Shown: positions 33,960 through 44,540, counted from the stretch's first letter. The stretch: DNA of 64,000 nucleotides from Scleroderma bovista (GCA_037178675.1 JAYMGJ010000569.1:62001-126000); one strand, 5' to 3'. Translations and numbers: made by a program. The notes: generated from the letters alone by a model not told the origin.

Positions 33960-35586
33960 ATCACAAATGTCATATCCGCTGGCTTCTCCCCAGATATTTT
34001 GGCCCTTGGTTGGAACCGGGACTTGTCAGCATTGAGGCCACAATCAGGGTTCGAGCACTGAATATTCCAGGTTGTCCCTTCCTTAGTAGTTGTTGCCCAT
34101 GGTCGGACAGAGGCGCACGTGGGGCAAACCAGACATACTTGTCACATGTCATGGACACGGTGGGAGGCGAAGAGCGGTCGAAATAGAAATGCATAATGTC
34201 GGTATGGGCCCCTAATTCCGAGTCCCGTTCCAGCACATGCGGAAAGCTGGCAGGGAAGTTGATCGACTGGATTATCTTCGACCTGAACAAGGTGAGGAGG
34301 AAAATGTTGGCGAGAGGCGCCTGGAAGCACGGGGTGACAAAAGCAATGCAATTGTGAATAGGAAGCCTAGAGAAGCAGGTATGAGAAATGTAATGAAATA
34401 GTAGAGAAAAAAAAAGACATACCGAAGGAGGGCTGTTTGAAGACTCATGAATGAGTCCTCAAACTGCACAACCCAACCACAGGTCAGAAGAACGACCGTG
34501 CCACCACTAAGGAATGGCGTAATTCCTCTGCACAGTATTGTTTCGAAGAACTAAAGCATCACATGAGCCTTGTGAACTTCAACACATAAAACCTGACATA
34601 CCTTCGTGACTTCATCACCCAGCGGACACTCACGCCCTCCACGGACATGGTGACCTACGAAGAGGTCGCCTCAATTTTTCTCGCTATGGGTGGTAATAAA
34701 GAGGAGGACACGGGAAAACTCAGCACACCGCAGCTGCGCGACCAAACTGGCCATCTTCGATCGATGGTTGGCCTCTCTGCTGGGAGTCCCAGCGTCAAAT
34801 TCGAGTTCAAAGAAGAGGAGGTCGTTGGGGCGAAAATAGGAGCACAATGAATCATAAACAAGGCGTGGGGGGGACCCGTGCGGATCCATGCCGGTGAGAT
34901 ACAGATGGATGATGGCGAGGGGATCATCATTTACCTCACTACGGGAGGACATCCCATAGTGAGTGCGGATGTAAGGGTTGGACGGCAAGACGGGCACTTG
35001 TGCACCGTTTTCATTTTTGGTCATAAAACCCTGAGTGAAAATGGAAAATCAGCCAGAAATAATTGTTAAGTAAAATAGACTTGCCCAGTAAGGGTGAAAT
35101 GCCCTTTTCCCCTGACTTCCAGTTTCCCAATCTCCTAGTTCGTGACATCCGGGACAACAAAATTCAACGCCATCATCTACAACGGCGTCCTTGTATTGTT
35201 TGGGTACAACGAGGCAGGACGTGCACACCGCCCTTCTGCACCGGCTGCAGCAATACATAGTACCACCATCCTGACAGAAACAACAAAACTAGAGCAAAGA
35301 AACAAAATTCAACAAAATAAGTGATAAAGACGATGCCACTTACACGGTTGTGTGTGGAAGAAACGCGAAAACATTCCGCTGCTTCTTCTTCCATTGGAAC
35401 AGGGGAAGAGGGCGGTGTTGTAAGGGGGGATTGTCCGTCTTCTATTTCCATGGAGTCGCGGCGACGGGCATGACCTCCCGTGCTGCGTCTTGGTGCGGCC
35501 TGCATCGCTTGGAGATGCTTCTTGGGCCGCAACTGCTTCTTGCCATCGCCAAGCACTTTCTTCATGGTGCACGTTGTTCGAGCCAT
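33960..35586 (-). pseudogene. Protein with H3-tail-like N-terminus and PHD-like Cys cluster, degenerate
   Basis: From ATG 35586 the N-terminus is MARTTCTMKK with a second segment RRSTGGHARR, both resembling the histone H3 tail (ARTKQTARKSTGGKAPR). After a GT-AG intron (about 35343-35271) comes DGGTMYCCSRCRRAVCTSC and then FCCPGCH (about 35260-35135), a PHD/RING-like zinc pattern. An apparent GC-AG intron leads to FMTKNENGAQVPVLP and PLAIIHLYLTGMDPHGSPPR, then LLFFELEFDAGTPS and FSRVLLFITTH, ending at about 34671. Later exons include LGAHTDIMHFYFDRSSPP and CDKYVWFAPRAP (34230-34100). I recall similar multicopy Agaricomycete proteins, but no established function. The 3' half has stops and shifts. 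Confidence 0.5.
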
Positions 35587-35689
35587 GGTTTTAGTTATAC
35601 TATGGATGGTGGAGTATGGTGAGATTCGAGGAATTAAGGTAGTAGTACTAACTGCCCTTTATAACGTGACCGCGTCTTCCACGTGACCA

Positions 35690-36180
35690 CCTTTAGGAAC
35701 GCGCATCGACTTCTTTGCAGGCAGGCCTCTCAAAATTGAAGCCTTCTTGTGTCGAGTCTATTCGCCCATCTACCATAGATCCCATTTCAGCGATAGAAAC
35801 CAACCTCGACCAGGCCTTTTCCAGAATGTCGGTCAGTTCTTGCATGATGTTTTGAGTTGCTCTTGTTACTGATTCCAACAATAAAGGTTGGTTTCACAGG
35901 GGAACTGAATCAGCGTGGCAAGTATGAGGAACTTGCAAAGTGCTGGCTCATTGCACTCATCCAGAAGAAGGAGGCTGTGCACATGCTAGCATTAGCCTTG
36001 CAAAAAATCAAGAGCTTCGAAGATAGATTCACAAAAATCCTTGGCCCTGAGCTCGTCCGATACTATCACAGAGCATACAACCAAGGCGAAGACACTGGCA
36101 CAAACCTTGGCAGATTTAAGGTGGATATACTGCAGGTTTTGGATTCACTTGTCATACCTGCCACACGATGATCTATTTTT
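35690..36180. other. Two short divergent open frames, unrecognised
   Basis: A minus frame (35881-35693, MLESVTRATQNIMQELTDIL) and an overlapping plus frame (35857-36171, with LNQRGKYEELAKCWLIALIQ and VDILQVLDSL) look helical and may be exons of unknown genes. No domain is recognised and neither can be extended by clear splicing. The 36180-36800 stretch shows nothing. Confidence 0.25.
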
Positions 36181-36803
36181 TTTACATGGTTCAAGTCTGT
36201 ATTGTTGATTCCTTGTTTTATATGGACATTGTTCTGTCGTGTACTGTACCTTCATATCACAACGTTATTCAAATCTGAATGTATGGCTTGCTATATTTCA
36301 TTCTCGAAATGCCGTTTGTAAGTCGTGGAAAAATGTAGGCTCAACATGTGTGCCACACAGATACAAACAAAAATGCTAGCTGAGTGGTGTAGAAGTCTAC
36401 GCATTAGGTAAGCGAAGCATGGCACCTCTCTTTCCCGCTCGTCGCACACCGCAAGACCAAAAGGCTGCGGCCCCCACCGTTCGACGAGCTCATCCTTTCT
36501 TTCGCATCCACCGCACCACTCCCTCTCTTAGGTCCTCGCAGGAGCTCCCCGTGTCCTTCCGCTCACCCCCCTTGTCTCCCGCTCACCTCCAGTGGATCAG
36601 TTCCAGCTGACCTGCTCGGTGTCCCAGCCCACCCTCACAGCTCAGCCTTTCCCCTGTGGGCTCGTTTCGGGCTGGAAGCCCTCAGGGATTTGCCCAACCC
36701 CTTCGTACCATCCCCCCTGTACCTACGTACATCCATTCAACGTTCATTACATCACTATCCACCTCCCGTCAGCTGAGCGCCCCGAGGCGTAGAGCAATGC
36801 TAA

Positions 36804-37091
36804 TGTTGAAGTCACACGTGCACCCGGCGTAAACCGTCGACGAAGTGCGCACAAGACTGCGACCCATATTAGTGTAGACTTAGTAATAGTCCTCTTTAGA
36901 GTAGATGTTACATGTCACACGTCATGCGTCACAGTCACGCATCACACTATTTGTTGTATATAAACAGTGTCCATCGCTTATATAATATAACAGCTCTTAA
37001 CCAGCTACCGCTACCATCTCTGGTTGTGCACTCCACCCAACAGGTGAGTTGGAGTAGCAGTTCCTCTACGTATATAGGTATTGCTTCAACA
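36804..37091 (+). repeat. 5' LTR of the copia element
   Basis: 288 bp, TGTTGAAGTC to GCTTCAACA. A TATATAAA box at about 36957-36964 and a second AT-rich CTTATATAATATAAC downstream suit a core promoter. CACGTCA/GTCACGC-like direct repeats (36910-36942) lie upstream of the TATA box and could be regulatory. Confidence 0.93.
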
Positions 37092-37103
37092 GGTTATGAG
37101 CCC
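37092..37103 (+). promoter_or_regulatory. Primer-binding site, probably a half-tRNA-iMet type
   Basis: GGTTATGAGCCC directly follows the 5' LTR. It is complementary to the anticodon stem-loop GGGCTCATAACC of eukaryotic initiator tRNA-Met, not to a tRNA 3' end. Copia-group elements in other organisms are known to prime from an internal half-molecule of this tRNA, so the same mechanism is inferred. Confidence 0.6.
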
Positions 37104-37443
37104 TGTGAGCGCACTGTGTGCAGCAATGCACCAGGCAGCGCTCCAGCTCCCTGAGCGTCGCTTTAACTAGCTTGACGCTGTGGACCACAGTGAGCTCCTA
37201 GCTGAGCCCCTGCACAGCCACAAGGTGAAGTTGGTCAACGACTTGTGCCAGACAGTGAGCTCCTAGTTGAGCACCTGTATTGCCCCAGGTGAAGTTCGTC
37301 GACGACTTGCGCTGGCATGACCTAGTCATGAGTTAGCTGTTGACAGAAGTGCTTTCACTAGCACTCAGGTGTTTCTTCTTTTCTTACTTGTCCGTTGTCG
37401 CATTCACTTGCTGACTGCGTTGACTCCCAAACAGAATATCACC

Positions 37444-40400
37444 ATGTCTAGCACTCTTGACAAGATGGTCCCCGTGTTCACTGGCTCCAACTGGCAGCAG
37501 TGGCACACCTCTATGCAGGCCTACCTCCGGGCACAAGGCCAATGGTACGTTTACTCGACGACGCAACCCGTTGCCGGTCACGATGACCGTAAGGAATGGG
37601 ACAACAACACCGAGAGAGCGCTCGGTAATATCACCTTGCGCCTCACCCCCTCTATCCAGGTCGCTGTCTCGAACCTCAACAACGTTAAGGACGTCTGGGA
37701 CCACCTCAAGAAGAACTTCGGTGCCCCCAGTATCGGCTCTGCCTATGCTGAGCTCAGCAAGCTCCTGGCAACTACCATCCCCGCTGGCTCTCACCCCGCT
37801 CCGGCAATCACCAAAGTGCTTAGCCACTTCGCGTACCTCAAAGATGCTGGCTTCGAGTTCCCTGCCCCCGTGCAGGCAATGATCATCCTCTGCAAGCTCC
37901 CTCCTACTATGGAGGTCGTAGCTCAAATTCTCAGCCAGACGTCGCCGGACGAAATTAAAAATCTGAAGCCCGACAGGATCGTCAAGGCCGCTACGCTCTC
38001 CTTCGAGCAGAAAGGCACCTCTTCGCGCGCTGGTGGTAAGGGCCCCCAGGCCAACAAGCTTAGCGCTGTGAAGCGCAAGCCAGCTGACCCTAAGTTCGCC
38101 CAGCAGCAGCAGCAGCAAGGCGGGTCCAACGGCGGTACGAGCGGAAACGCTCCTGCCCAAGGACAGGGAGGCCGCACTCGACGTGGCGGCAAGAAGGCTC
38201 GCGCTCGCCGCGAGAACGCCCAACAGGCCGCCTTCGCTACTTACGTCCACTACGATGGACCAGAGCCCACCGTTGACCCTCGTGCCCTGGCTCACACCCC
38301 CGGTGCTACCAACTACGGCCCCCCCGCTTTCGATAATACTATTCGGGCCTTCGATTTGGCACACCGTCTGGGGGTAGAGCCCTCCTGCCAGACTATCCGC
38401 ACCCTCGACCAAGTTGTGTCGATGGCGAGTGCGAACCTGGACCAGCCCGAGGCCGGTCCCTCCTCGCTGAAGCGCCCTCGTCTCGAGGAGCGCATCACAA
38501 TGTATGAGGAGGACGCCATCTCCCTTGGGGATGATGAACCCTTCGCTCACGAACCGTTCACTGATGACGAGTTCGATGAGATCGACGCGATGGTCCTCGA
38601 CCGCTACAACGCGACGTCGATGGCGATGGGCGCGGAGGCCAGCCTTTTCAGGCAAGTACCTTCTGCACGCATGCTGACCGACACTGACACGCTCCCTTTA
38701 CATGTGCGCTTTACGCCGTCACTGTATATAGCGAGTAGTAACTACAATTTGTCATGTCGTGTCTCCTCGAGTAAAGCATATAGTTGTTTGTGTTCTCATG
38801 AAACGAGTGATGCACGCTGTGCTGGATGTAAGGGAAAAATGGTTGACGATAGTGAACTTTCTGGTGCCTTCTGGCTCCTAGACTCTGGCGCATCACGCCA
38901 CTTTACTGGTGACATAGGCGATTTCGTCTCCTATAATGCACTAAAGCGAGCGCACTACGCCAAAACGGCAAATGGTGTAGCACTAATTGCTGGCATTGGC
39001 ACGGTATTACTCCGGTGCCTAGACCACAACTCTGGGGATGAGAAAGTCATTACACTCACCCAAGTGCTCCATATGCCAGGCGCTACTGCACGCCTTATTT
39101 CTATGGGCGAAATGCTCCAGCGTAACTATAAAGTCACTGGCGATAAGCGAGGCATTAGCCTCATTCATAAAGCTGAACACCTATGGTTTGGGCCAGACCC
39201 AGAAGACGATCACAACGTCATTTTTGGGATTAGATCTATCCCGATAATTAGATCTAACTACATCGCCTCCGTGAGCAAAGTCGATTACGACATTATGCAC
39301 CGGAGATTCGGGCACCCCTCGAAGGAAGTACTCCGACGCGCGCAAAAACATACGCAGCACTTCCCGGAGATTCACTTTCCTACTGAGGACTGTGTTTGCC
39401 CTGGATGTGCTCTTGGCAAGATGCCCAATCGAGCTTTCCCAGAGAACGAAAGACGTGCTTCTAAGCCCTTCGAGCTAGTGCACTCTCATCTAAAATCCTT
39501 CCCAGTTACATCGTACCGGAAGTTTAAATATGTTATCACCTTCTACGACGATTATACTTCTCATGCCTGGACTATGCCTCTTCGCTCCAAAGCTGCAGCG
39601 ATTACGGCTGCCAAAGATTTCCTCGAAATGGTGCATGTCCAACATGATACGCACGTCGTTGGATGGATGTCCGATGCCGGCGGAGAGTATAAATCCGATC
39701 TATTTGATCGAGCACTCCTTGAAAAAGGAATAAAAATATATCAAAGTGCTCCAAGAACTCCCATGCAGAATGGCCACGCCAAGCGTCTAGGGCGCACTCT
39801 CATGGATAAAGCTGAGTCTATGCGGCATCAAGCCTGCATTCCTGACTCCTGGTGGGAATTTGCGTTCGCTCACGCAACTCACCTTTACAACCGTACTCCG
39901 GTAGCTCGCCTGCGATGGCGCACCCCCCATGAAATGCTTAAGGGGGAGATGCCTAACATCGACCACCTACGTGTATTTGGCTGTGGAGCCTTTGTCTACC
40001 TCCCAGCCTCGGCTAGAGAAAATAAGATGGCTCCCAAGTCAGAGCTTATGACTTATATTGATGTTGCCCCTGGCAATGAGCGCAACTTTTTGTTTATGCG
40101 CTCCACCAATGCAGTGTTCACTGCTGCCCACGCTGTCTTTGACGAGCGTCATTTCCCTCGCTGCCCCAAAAACAGGCGCGAACCTCTCGAGAACCCTTTC
40201 GGAAGGGCAAATCCGAAACCAGCCACTGATCGACCAGGGAATTCCCCTGATAATACCGACAGTGATGACGATGTGGAACACGACCATGGCTACCCACATC
40301 CCCAAGCGCAGGATGATGATCCAAAGCGCGAGGACCCTGAGGCTCCTGAGGAAGAGCCTAACCAAATAAATCCTCCCCGTATGCCATCTCCAGTGCCTCC

Positions 40401-42363
40401 ACCAGCACCGAGAACGCCTTCACCGGCGAGAAATCCGCCACCTCCGGCACCGCAGCGCCCTGGCCGAGCTGAACGCCGCCAGAATGCGCCGCGACCTCCT
40501 GCAGTTAATATACCTGCCCGCCCCCAACGTGAACATAGAGTGCCATTGCGCCCTGGTAACGTGTATGGTGAGCGGCGACATCCCGTTGAGCAACTCCGGG
40601 ATATCGAAAGTGCCTCTCGATGGCAAGAAACAGTGGGTGAGGCCCCTAGGCCCCCACAACCGGACACACCAGACCATGTTCCTGGTGGTTTCCCCGACAC
40701 CTCTGCAACGCCCAGTGAGGAAGATGTGCAAAAGATGTGCGAGGAAGGGGGAGCAAACCTAGTCCGTTATCTGATGGGCAAAGCCCTCGAAACCCGCAAG
40801 CCTCAATATGAGAGCATCCGCAACTGGTCCTACAAGGACATCGCTCGCTTACCCCAAGCTGAGCAGAAACTCTGGCGACTTGCTTGCCAAGAAGAGCTCG
40901 ACGTGCTGCGAAAGCGCAAGGTCTTTGAGCTAGTTGACCGTCCCCGAGACCGGAAGGTCATTAAGAACCGATGGGTCTTCGACGTAAAGTCGGATGGCCG
41001 CAAGAAAGCCCGCTTAGTAGCGAAAGGCTTCTCCCAGGTCAAGGGATTAGATTTCGACCAGGTCTTCTCACCAGTCGTGCGCTTTGAAACAGTGCACCTC
41101 ATGCTTGCGCTTGCCGCACTTGAGAATTGGTATATCACTGGACTCGACATTTGGAGCGCCTACTTGTATGGCAAGCTCGATGAAGAGATCTACATGGAAC
41201 AACCCGAAGGGTTTGCAGTTCCCGGGCAAGAGCGCAAAGTGCTCCGCCTCTGGCGTGCCCTCTATGGCCTCAAACAGGCCGGCCTAGCTTGGTGGCGCAC
41301 ACTCGATGAGTCTCTCAAGGAGCTCGGGTTTGAGTGCCTTAAGTCTGAAGCAGGCTTCTTCTTCTATAAGAAGAAAGGCATCAACATCGTCATCAGTATT
41401 ATCTACGTTGACGACGCACTATTTTGCGGCCCTAACAAGGCTGTTGTTGATGCCATCAAAGCGCAGTTCATGCGCAAATGGGAGTGCAGAGACCTTGGAG
41501 AACCTAAGGAGTTCCTCCGAATGCGAATCACTCGCAAGGGTCGTGCTATCCACTTGGACCAATGCGCGTACCTACAAAAGGTCATCGAACGCTGCGGCAT
41601 GCTCAATGCAAAGTCCGCAAGCACCCCACTGCCGGCTGGCTACTATGCCGCCAAAAATACAGAGCCTGTTGATGCGGAACTCTGCTCCCGTTTCCAGACA
41701 GTTATTGGGTCCCTTCTGTACCTTATGTTAGGCACTAGGCCTGACATTGCCTTTGCAGTCACCCATCTCTCGCGCCATGCTGCGAACCCATCCCAGGACC
41801 ACCTGTCCAAAGCGCTTTATATCTGTCGCTACTTAATTGGTACACCTAGTTACTCCCTAGTGTACAATGGTGGATCCGGTGCTGGCCTGATTGCATGCAC
41901 GGACTCAGATTGGGGATCAGACCCTACCTCTCGCCTCTCGCAGACAGGTTTTTACCTGAAACTTGCAGATGGCTTGATCAGTTGGACTTCTCGTGTGCAG
42001 AAGACTATTGCGTACTCGTCCACTGAAGCTGAATACATGGCTTTGAGCGATTGTGCTCGCCAAGTTACCTGGATTTGGAGTTTACTCGGTGAGCTCGGCT
42101 ATAAGCTGAAAGCTATCCTGATTTGTGGTGATAATCAGGGGTCCATATTCATGGCATCCAACCCTGTAATGGAGCCTCGCTCCAAGCACATCGACATCCG
42201 CTGCCACGGAATCCGCGAGTCAGTCGCGAAAGGTAATGTGGAACTATTCTTCATTGATGGTGCTGAGAATCCTGCCGATCTGCTCACCAAGAACTTGCCC
42301 CGTGAGAAATTCGCGAAGTTCAGAGCTCAACTAGGCTTACAGTTTCCCTCTGGCAGCATCTAG
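37444..42363 (+). CDS. Copia Gag-Pol polyprotein, 1639 codons, integrase catalytically altered
   Basis: Start ATG 37444 (MSSTLDKMVPVF) is preferred over 37369 because Gag homology begins there and the context ATCACCATG is good. Order: Gag (residues 1-210, WQQWHTSMQAYL), a Gln/Gly and RGG-type basic linker with no CCHC knuckle seen, protease WLLDSGASRHF (Asp 480), integrase HHCC (HRRFGHPS...CVCPGC), integrase core, RT (NRWVFDVKSDGRKKARLVAK; YVDD at 1321) and RNase H (CTDSDWGSDP, STEAEYMAL, DNQGSIFM). In the integrase core the first Asp is His 682 (ELVHSHLKSFP, codon 39487-39489), the second Asp is kept at 744 (SDAGGEY), and the Glu is Lys 780 (NGHAKRLGRTL, codon 39781-39783). The frame is otherwise open, with protease, RT and RNase H motifs intact. 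Confidence 0.95.
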   Translation: MSSTLDKMVPVFTGSNWQQWHTSMQAYLRAQGQWYVYSTTQPVAGHDDRKEWDNNTERALGNITLRLTPSIQVAVSNLNNVKDVWDHLKKNFGAPSIGSAYAELSKLLATTIPAGSHPAPAITKVLSHFAYLKDAGFEFPAPVQAMIILCKLPPTMEVVAQILSQTSPDEIKNLKPDRIVKAATLSFEQKGTSSRAGGKGPQANKLSAVKRKPADPKFAQQQQQQGGSNGGTSGNAPAQGQGGRTRRGGKKARARRENAQQAAFATYVHYDGPEPTVDPRALAHTPGATNYGPPAFDNTIRAFDLAHRLGVEPSCQTIRTLDQVVSMASANLDQPEAGPSSLKRPRLEERITMYEEDAISLGDDEPFAHEPFTDDEFDEIDAMVLDRYNATSMAMGAEASLFRQVPSARMLTDTDTLPLHVRFTPSLYIASSNYNLSCRVSSSKAYSCLCSHETSDARCAGCKGKMVDDSELSGAFWLLDSGASRHFTGDIGDFVSYNALKRAHYAKTANGVALIAGIGTVLLRCLDHNSGDEKVITLTQVLHMPGATARLISMGEMLQRNYKVTGDKRGISLIHKAEHLWFGPDPEDDHNVIFGIRSIPIIRSNYIASVSKVDYDIMHRRFGHPSKEVLRRAQKHTQHFPEIHFPTEDCVCPGCALGKMPNRAFPENERRASKPFELVHSHLKSFPVTSYRKFKYVITFYDDYTSHAWTMPLRSKAAAITAAKDFLEMVHVQHDTHVVGWMSDAGGEYKSDLFDRALLEKGIKIYQSAPRTPMQNGHAKRLGRTLMDKAESMRHQACIPDSWWEFAFAHATHLYNRTPVARLRWRTPHEMLKGEMPNIDHLRVFGCGAFVYLPASARENKMAPKSELMTYIDVAPGNERNFLFMRSTNAVFTAAHAVFDERHFPRCPKNRREPLENPFGRANPKPATDRPGNSPDNTDSDDDVEHDHGYPHPQAQDDDPKREDPEAPEEEPNQINPPRMPSPVPPPAPRTPSPARNPPPPAPQRPGRAERRQNAPRPPAVNIPARPQREHRVPLRPGNVYGERRHPVEQLRDIESASRWQETVGEAPRPPQPDTPDHVPGGFPDTSATPSEEDVQKMCEEGGANLVRYLMGKALETRKPQYESIRNWSYKDIARLPQAEQKLWRLACQEELDVLRKRKVFELVDRPRDRKVIKNRWVFDVKSDGRKKARLVAKGFSQVKGLDFDQVFSPVVRFETVHLMLALAALENWYITGLDIWSAYLYGKLDEEIYMEQPEGFAVPGQERKVLRLWRALYGLKQAGLAWWRTLDESLKELGFECLKSEAGFFFYKKKGINIVISIIYVDDALFCGPNKAVVDAIKAQFMRKWECRDLGEPKEFLRMRITRKGRAIHLDQCAYLQKVIERCGMLNAKSASTPLPAGYYAAKNTEPVDAELCSRFQTVIGSLLYLMLGTRPDIAFAVTHLSRHAANPSQDHLSKALYICRYLIGTPSYSLVYNGGSGAGLIACTDSDWGSDPTSRLSQTGFYLKLADGLISWTSRVQKTIAYSSTEAEYMALSDCARQVTWIWSLLGELGYKLKAILICGDNQGSIFMASNPVMEPRSKHIDIRCHGIRESVAKGNVELFFIDGAENPADLLTKNLPREKFAKFRAQLGLQFPSGSI

Positions 42364-42400
42364 CGCCTTATTCGCTGAAGTGCTCTACATGCAGCACAGC

Positions 42401-42409
42401 GAGGGGGAG
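42401..42409 (+). promoter_or_regulatory. Polypurine tract of the copia element
   Basis: GAGGGGGAG directly precedes the 3' LTR start at 42410, as expected for the plus-strand primer. Confidence 0.75.
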
Positions 42410-42697
42410 TGTTGAAGTCGCACGTGCACCCGGCGTAAACCGTCGACGAAGTGCGCACAAGACTGCGACCCATATTAGTGTAGACTTAGTAATAGTCCTC
42501 TTTAGAGTAGATGTTACATGTCACATGTCACACGTCACAGTCACGCGTCACACTATTTGTTGTATATAAACAGCATCCATCGCTTATATAATATAACAGC
42601 TCTTAACCAGCTACCGCTACCATCTCTGGTTGTGCACTCCACCCAACAGGTGAGTTGGAGTAGCAGTTCCTCTACATATATAGGTATTGCTTCAACA
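42410..42697 (+). repeat. 3' LTR of the copia element
   Basis: 288 bp, colinear with the 5' LTR without gaps. The eight differences are all A/G or C/T, clustered in the GTCACACGTCA-like repeat upstream of the TATA box. Confidence 0.93.
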
Positions 42698-42839
42698 GCT
42701 AATGGCAATCCAAGTACTACTACGGTGTATGCTACTACAATGTATGTATCTGTGTCATCTCATGCGTATCTGATCACTGGTATCTCTTCCCATCTCTTTC
42801 CACCAGGTCTTTTTCTTTAGCTAGGTAGGGCTACCATCA

Positions 42840-43440
42840 GTGACGAACTCGGTAAGTGCCATCCTTATGACGATGGCGATGTTGGCCACTTACATCGGCG
42901 CAAAGATGATGACTGCCACCAACCACTAGCACCTCAACTGCCTTCCTGCAGCCAGCGACACATGGACAACATTGATTAGTTGATAAATGGGTGCGGGTCG
43001 TGAGTGGCCATCCAGAACCCGCAGCACCCACGGTACTTTGTTCTTCGCATCTTCAAGCTTCCGATGTGTCGATGCCTGTGTCCAACGACCCCACAAGTAC
43101 GTTTTGACTGGTTTCTGGGTGGCTACATGTACCCAGGTAAGTCATGTCGCTTTCTCACACTTCACTGACCTTTACAGCTTCGCATTTGATATGTCCACAT
43201 CGGCATTTGTGCCCTCAATCAAACGACAATGACAATGTGATGTGCGTCACCACTGGCCAGATATCCAATGCCACGGCGACACAACGACACAACGATAGTG
43301 ACACGTCTGCAGTGTCCCGACAGTGACGGCGTGTCTGCACTAGCACAATGAAGATGACAACGACGTGACACCAATGGCCAATGCCATGGCGACATGGCGA
43401 CGACAACGACAATGATGAGACACGATCACGGGTAATGGTG
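42840..43440. repeat. GACAACGAC-rich low-complexity region
   Basis: Between the copia element and the gene fragment the sequence is made of GACAACGAC, CACAACGAC and GATGGCGA words. Frames on both strands are open by composition only; no gene is supported. Confidence 0.5.
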
Positions 43441-43820
43441 ACACTGCTATGCAGTCAGCCACAATAATGACAACGGCTGCCACCATGCGATGCGACAGCT
43501 GGCTCACCACACGAACAACGACATTCACTACCACCATCGCTAACAACAACAATGCAGAGGGTACATGGAAACACAAGACTCGTCATCCCAACCCGACTTG
43601 CACGCACCAAGGTGCCAAGGGACACCTCAGATCCCAACAGCCATGCAAGACAGTCTTCCGGCGTCCACACATGCAGTTCCATTGCCCAAAAGTCTGCCCA
43701 GGATGCCGAGCAATCTCCAATCCAGCTCCATGCAGACTCTCCACCACATCCCACCCTCTGAGCCAGAGAAACCACCCCGACGCACGAACATTGGTGAGCA
43801 GCACATCTAATATGTCCACT

Positions 43821-44540
43821 CAGAGAGACAGGGAGTCAGATCCAGACGATAGACCCCAGCTCCCGCAAGGACTCAATATCCTTTGGCTCCCACATGAGTT
43901 ACCATCATTGGACTCAGAGAAATAATATTTTATCCCTGCCAGAATTATTTGATGACGCACTAACGAATCTACACATCGCTCTTCATCCCCATATGCGCCC
44001 TGTATTGTCCCGTGGAAGGTGGCGAATATGTTCTTGACGAGACCGTACATGAATTGGCACGGAGAACAGGAGCAGAGGTGCTGGTCATCGATGCTGTGCA
44101 GCTCGCGGCTGGTGAATGGGGCCATTTTGGAAAGGGTAAGAGCTCATCTCATTTGATATCAAGCTATGCGCTCAAACACATATAGCTGCCAATGCAATCC
44201 AACTTCCTCGGAACCCTCTGCACTACCACCCACCACCACCACCCATCCTTGCATCCCGCCATCAATCTCAGAATGGAGACGAAGACGACATTGACGTCTC
44301 ATCCTACATTCCCTCCCTCGGCATCGCCCAAATGACACTTCACATTCTCGCGCCAGCCCTAGCCTCTCGCAGACGACAACCTCCACTATTTACGACATCT
44401 AGAACAGCGCCGCCACCTAATCAAATAAAGGCATTCTTTGACGATCTCGTCAACATTCCTTCACCGGAACGACGTCCACTTGAGGAATATCACCCACAGA
44501 TCGCAGTCATAACACGACCGCCCAGTCAGTTGGGACACGA
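43821..44540 (+). pseudogene. Host gene fragment, possibly N-terminal part of a fungal AAA ATPase
   Basis: Exon-like segments read PQLPQGLNILWLPHELPSLD, NILSLPELFDDALTNLHIAL, YVLDETVHELARRTGAEVLV and IDAVQLAAGEWGHFGK, ending at GTAAGA near 44141. After an intron (to about 44186) comes AANAIQLPRNPLHYHPPPPP and later IKAFFDDLVNIPSPERRPLE. A small frame change lies near 44010. The pattern recalls the N-terminal region of a conserved basidiomycete AAA-family ATPase, but no Walker motif is in the fragment, so the assignment is weak. It ends in CAC/GAC-rich low-complexity DNA (44560-45060). Confidence 0.35.

Larger units (their letters stand above)
36804..42697 (+). mobile_element. Complete Ty1/copia retrotransposon, TSD GCTAA
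   Basis: The element has two 288-bp LTRs (36804-37091 and 42410-42697) starting TGTTGAAGTC and ending GCTTCAACA. It is flanked by GCTAA at 36799-36803 and 42698-42702. A primer-binding site, a single open polyprotein and a polypurine tract lie between. The LTRs differ at eight positions, all transitions. The structure is complete, but integrase has lost two catalytic residues. Confidence 0.95.

Noticed and set aside
37384..38655. A 423-codon open frame antisense to the copia gag
   Set aside because: It mirrors the codon bias of the real plus-strand frame, has no recognisable domain and overlaps the protease-proximal Gag completely.
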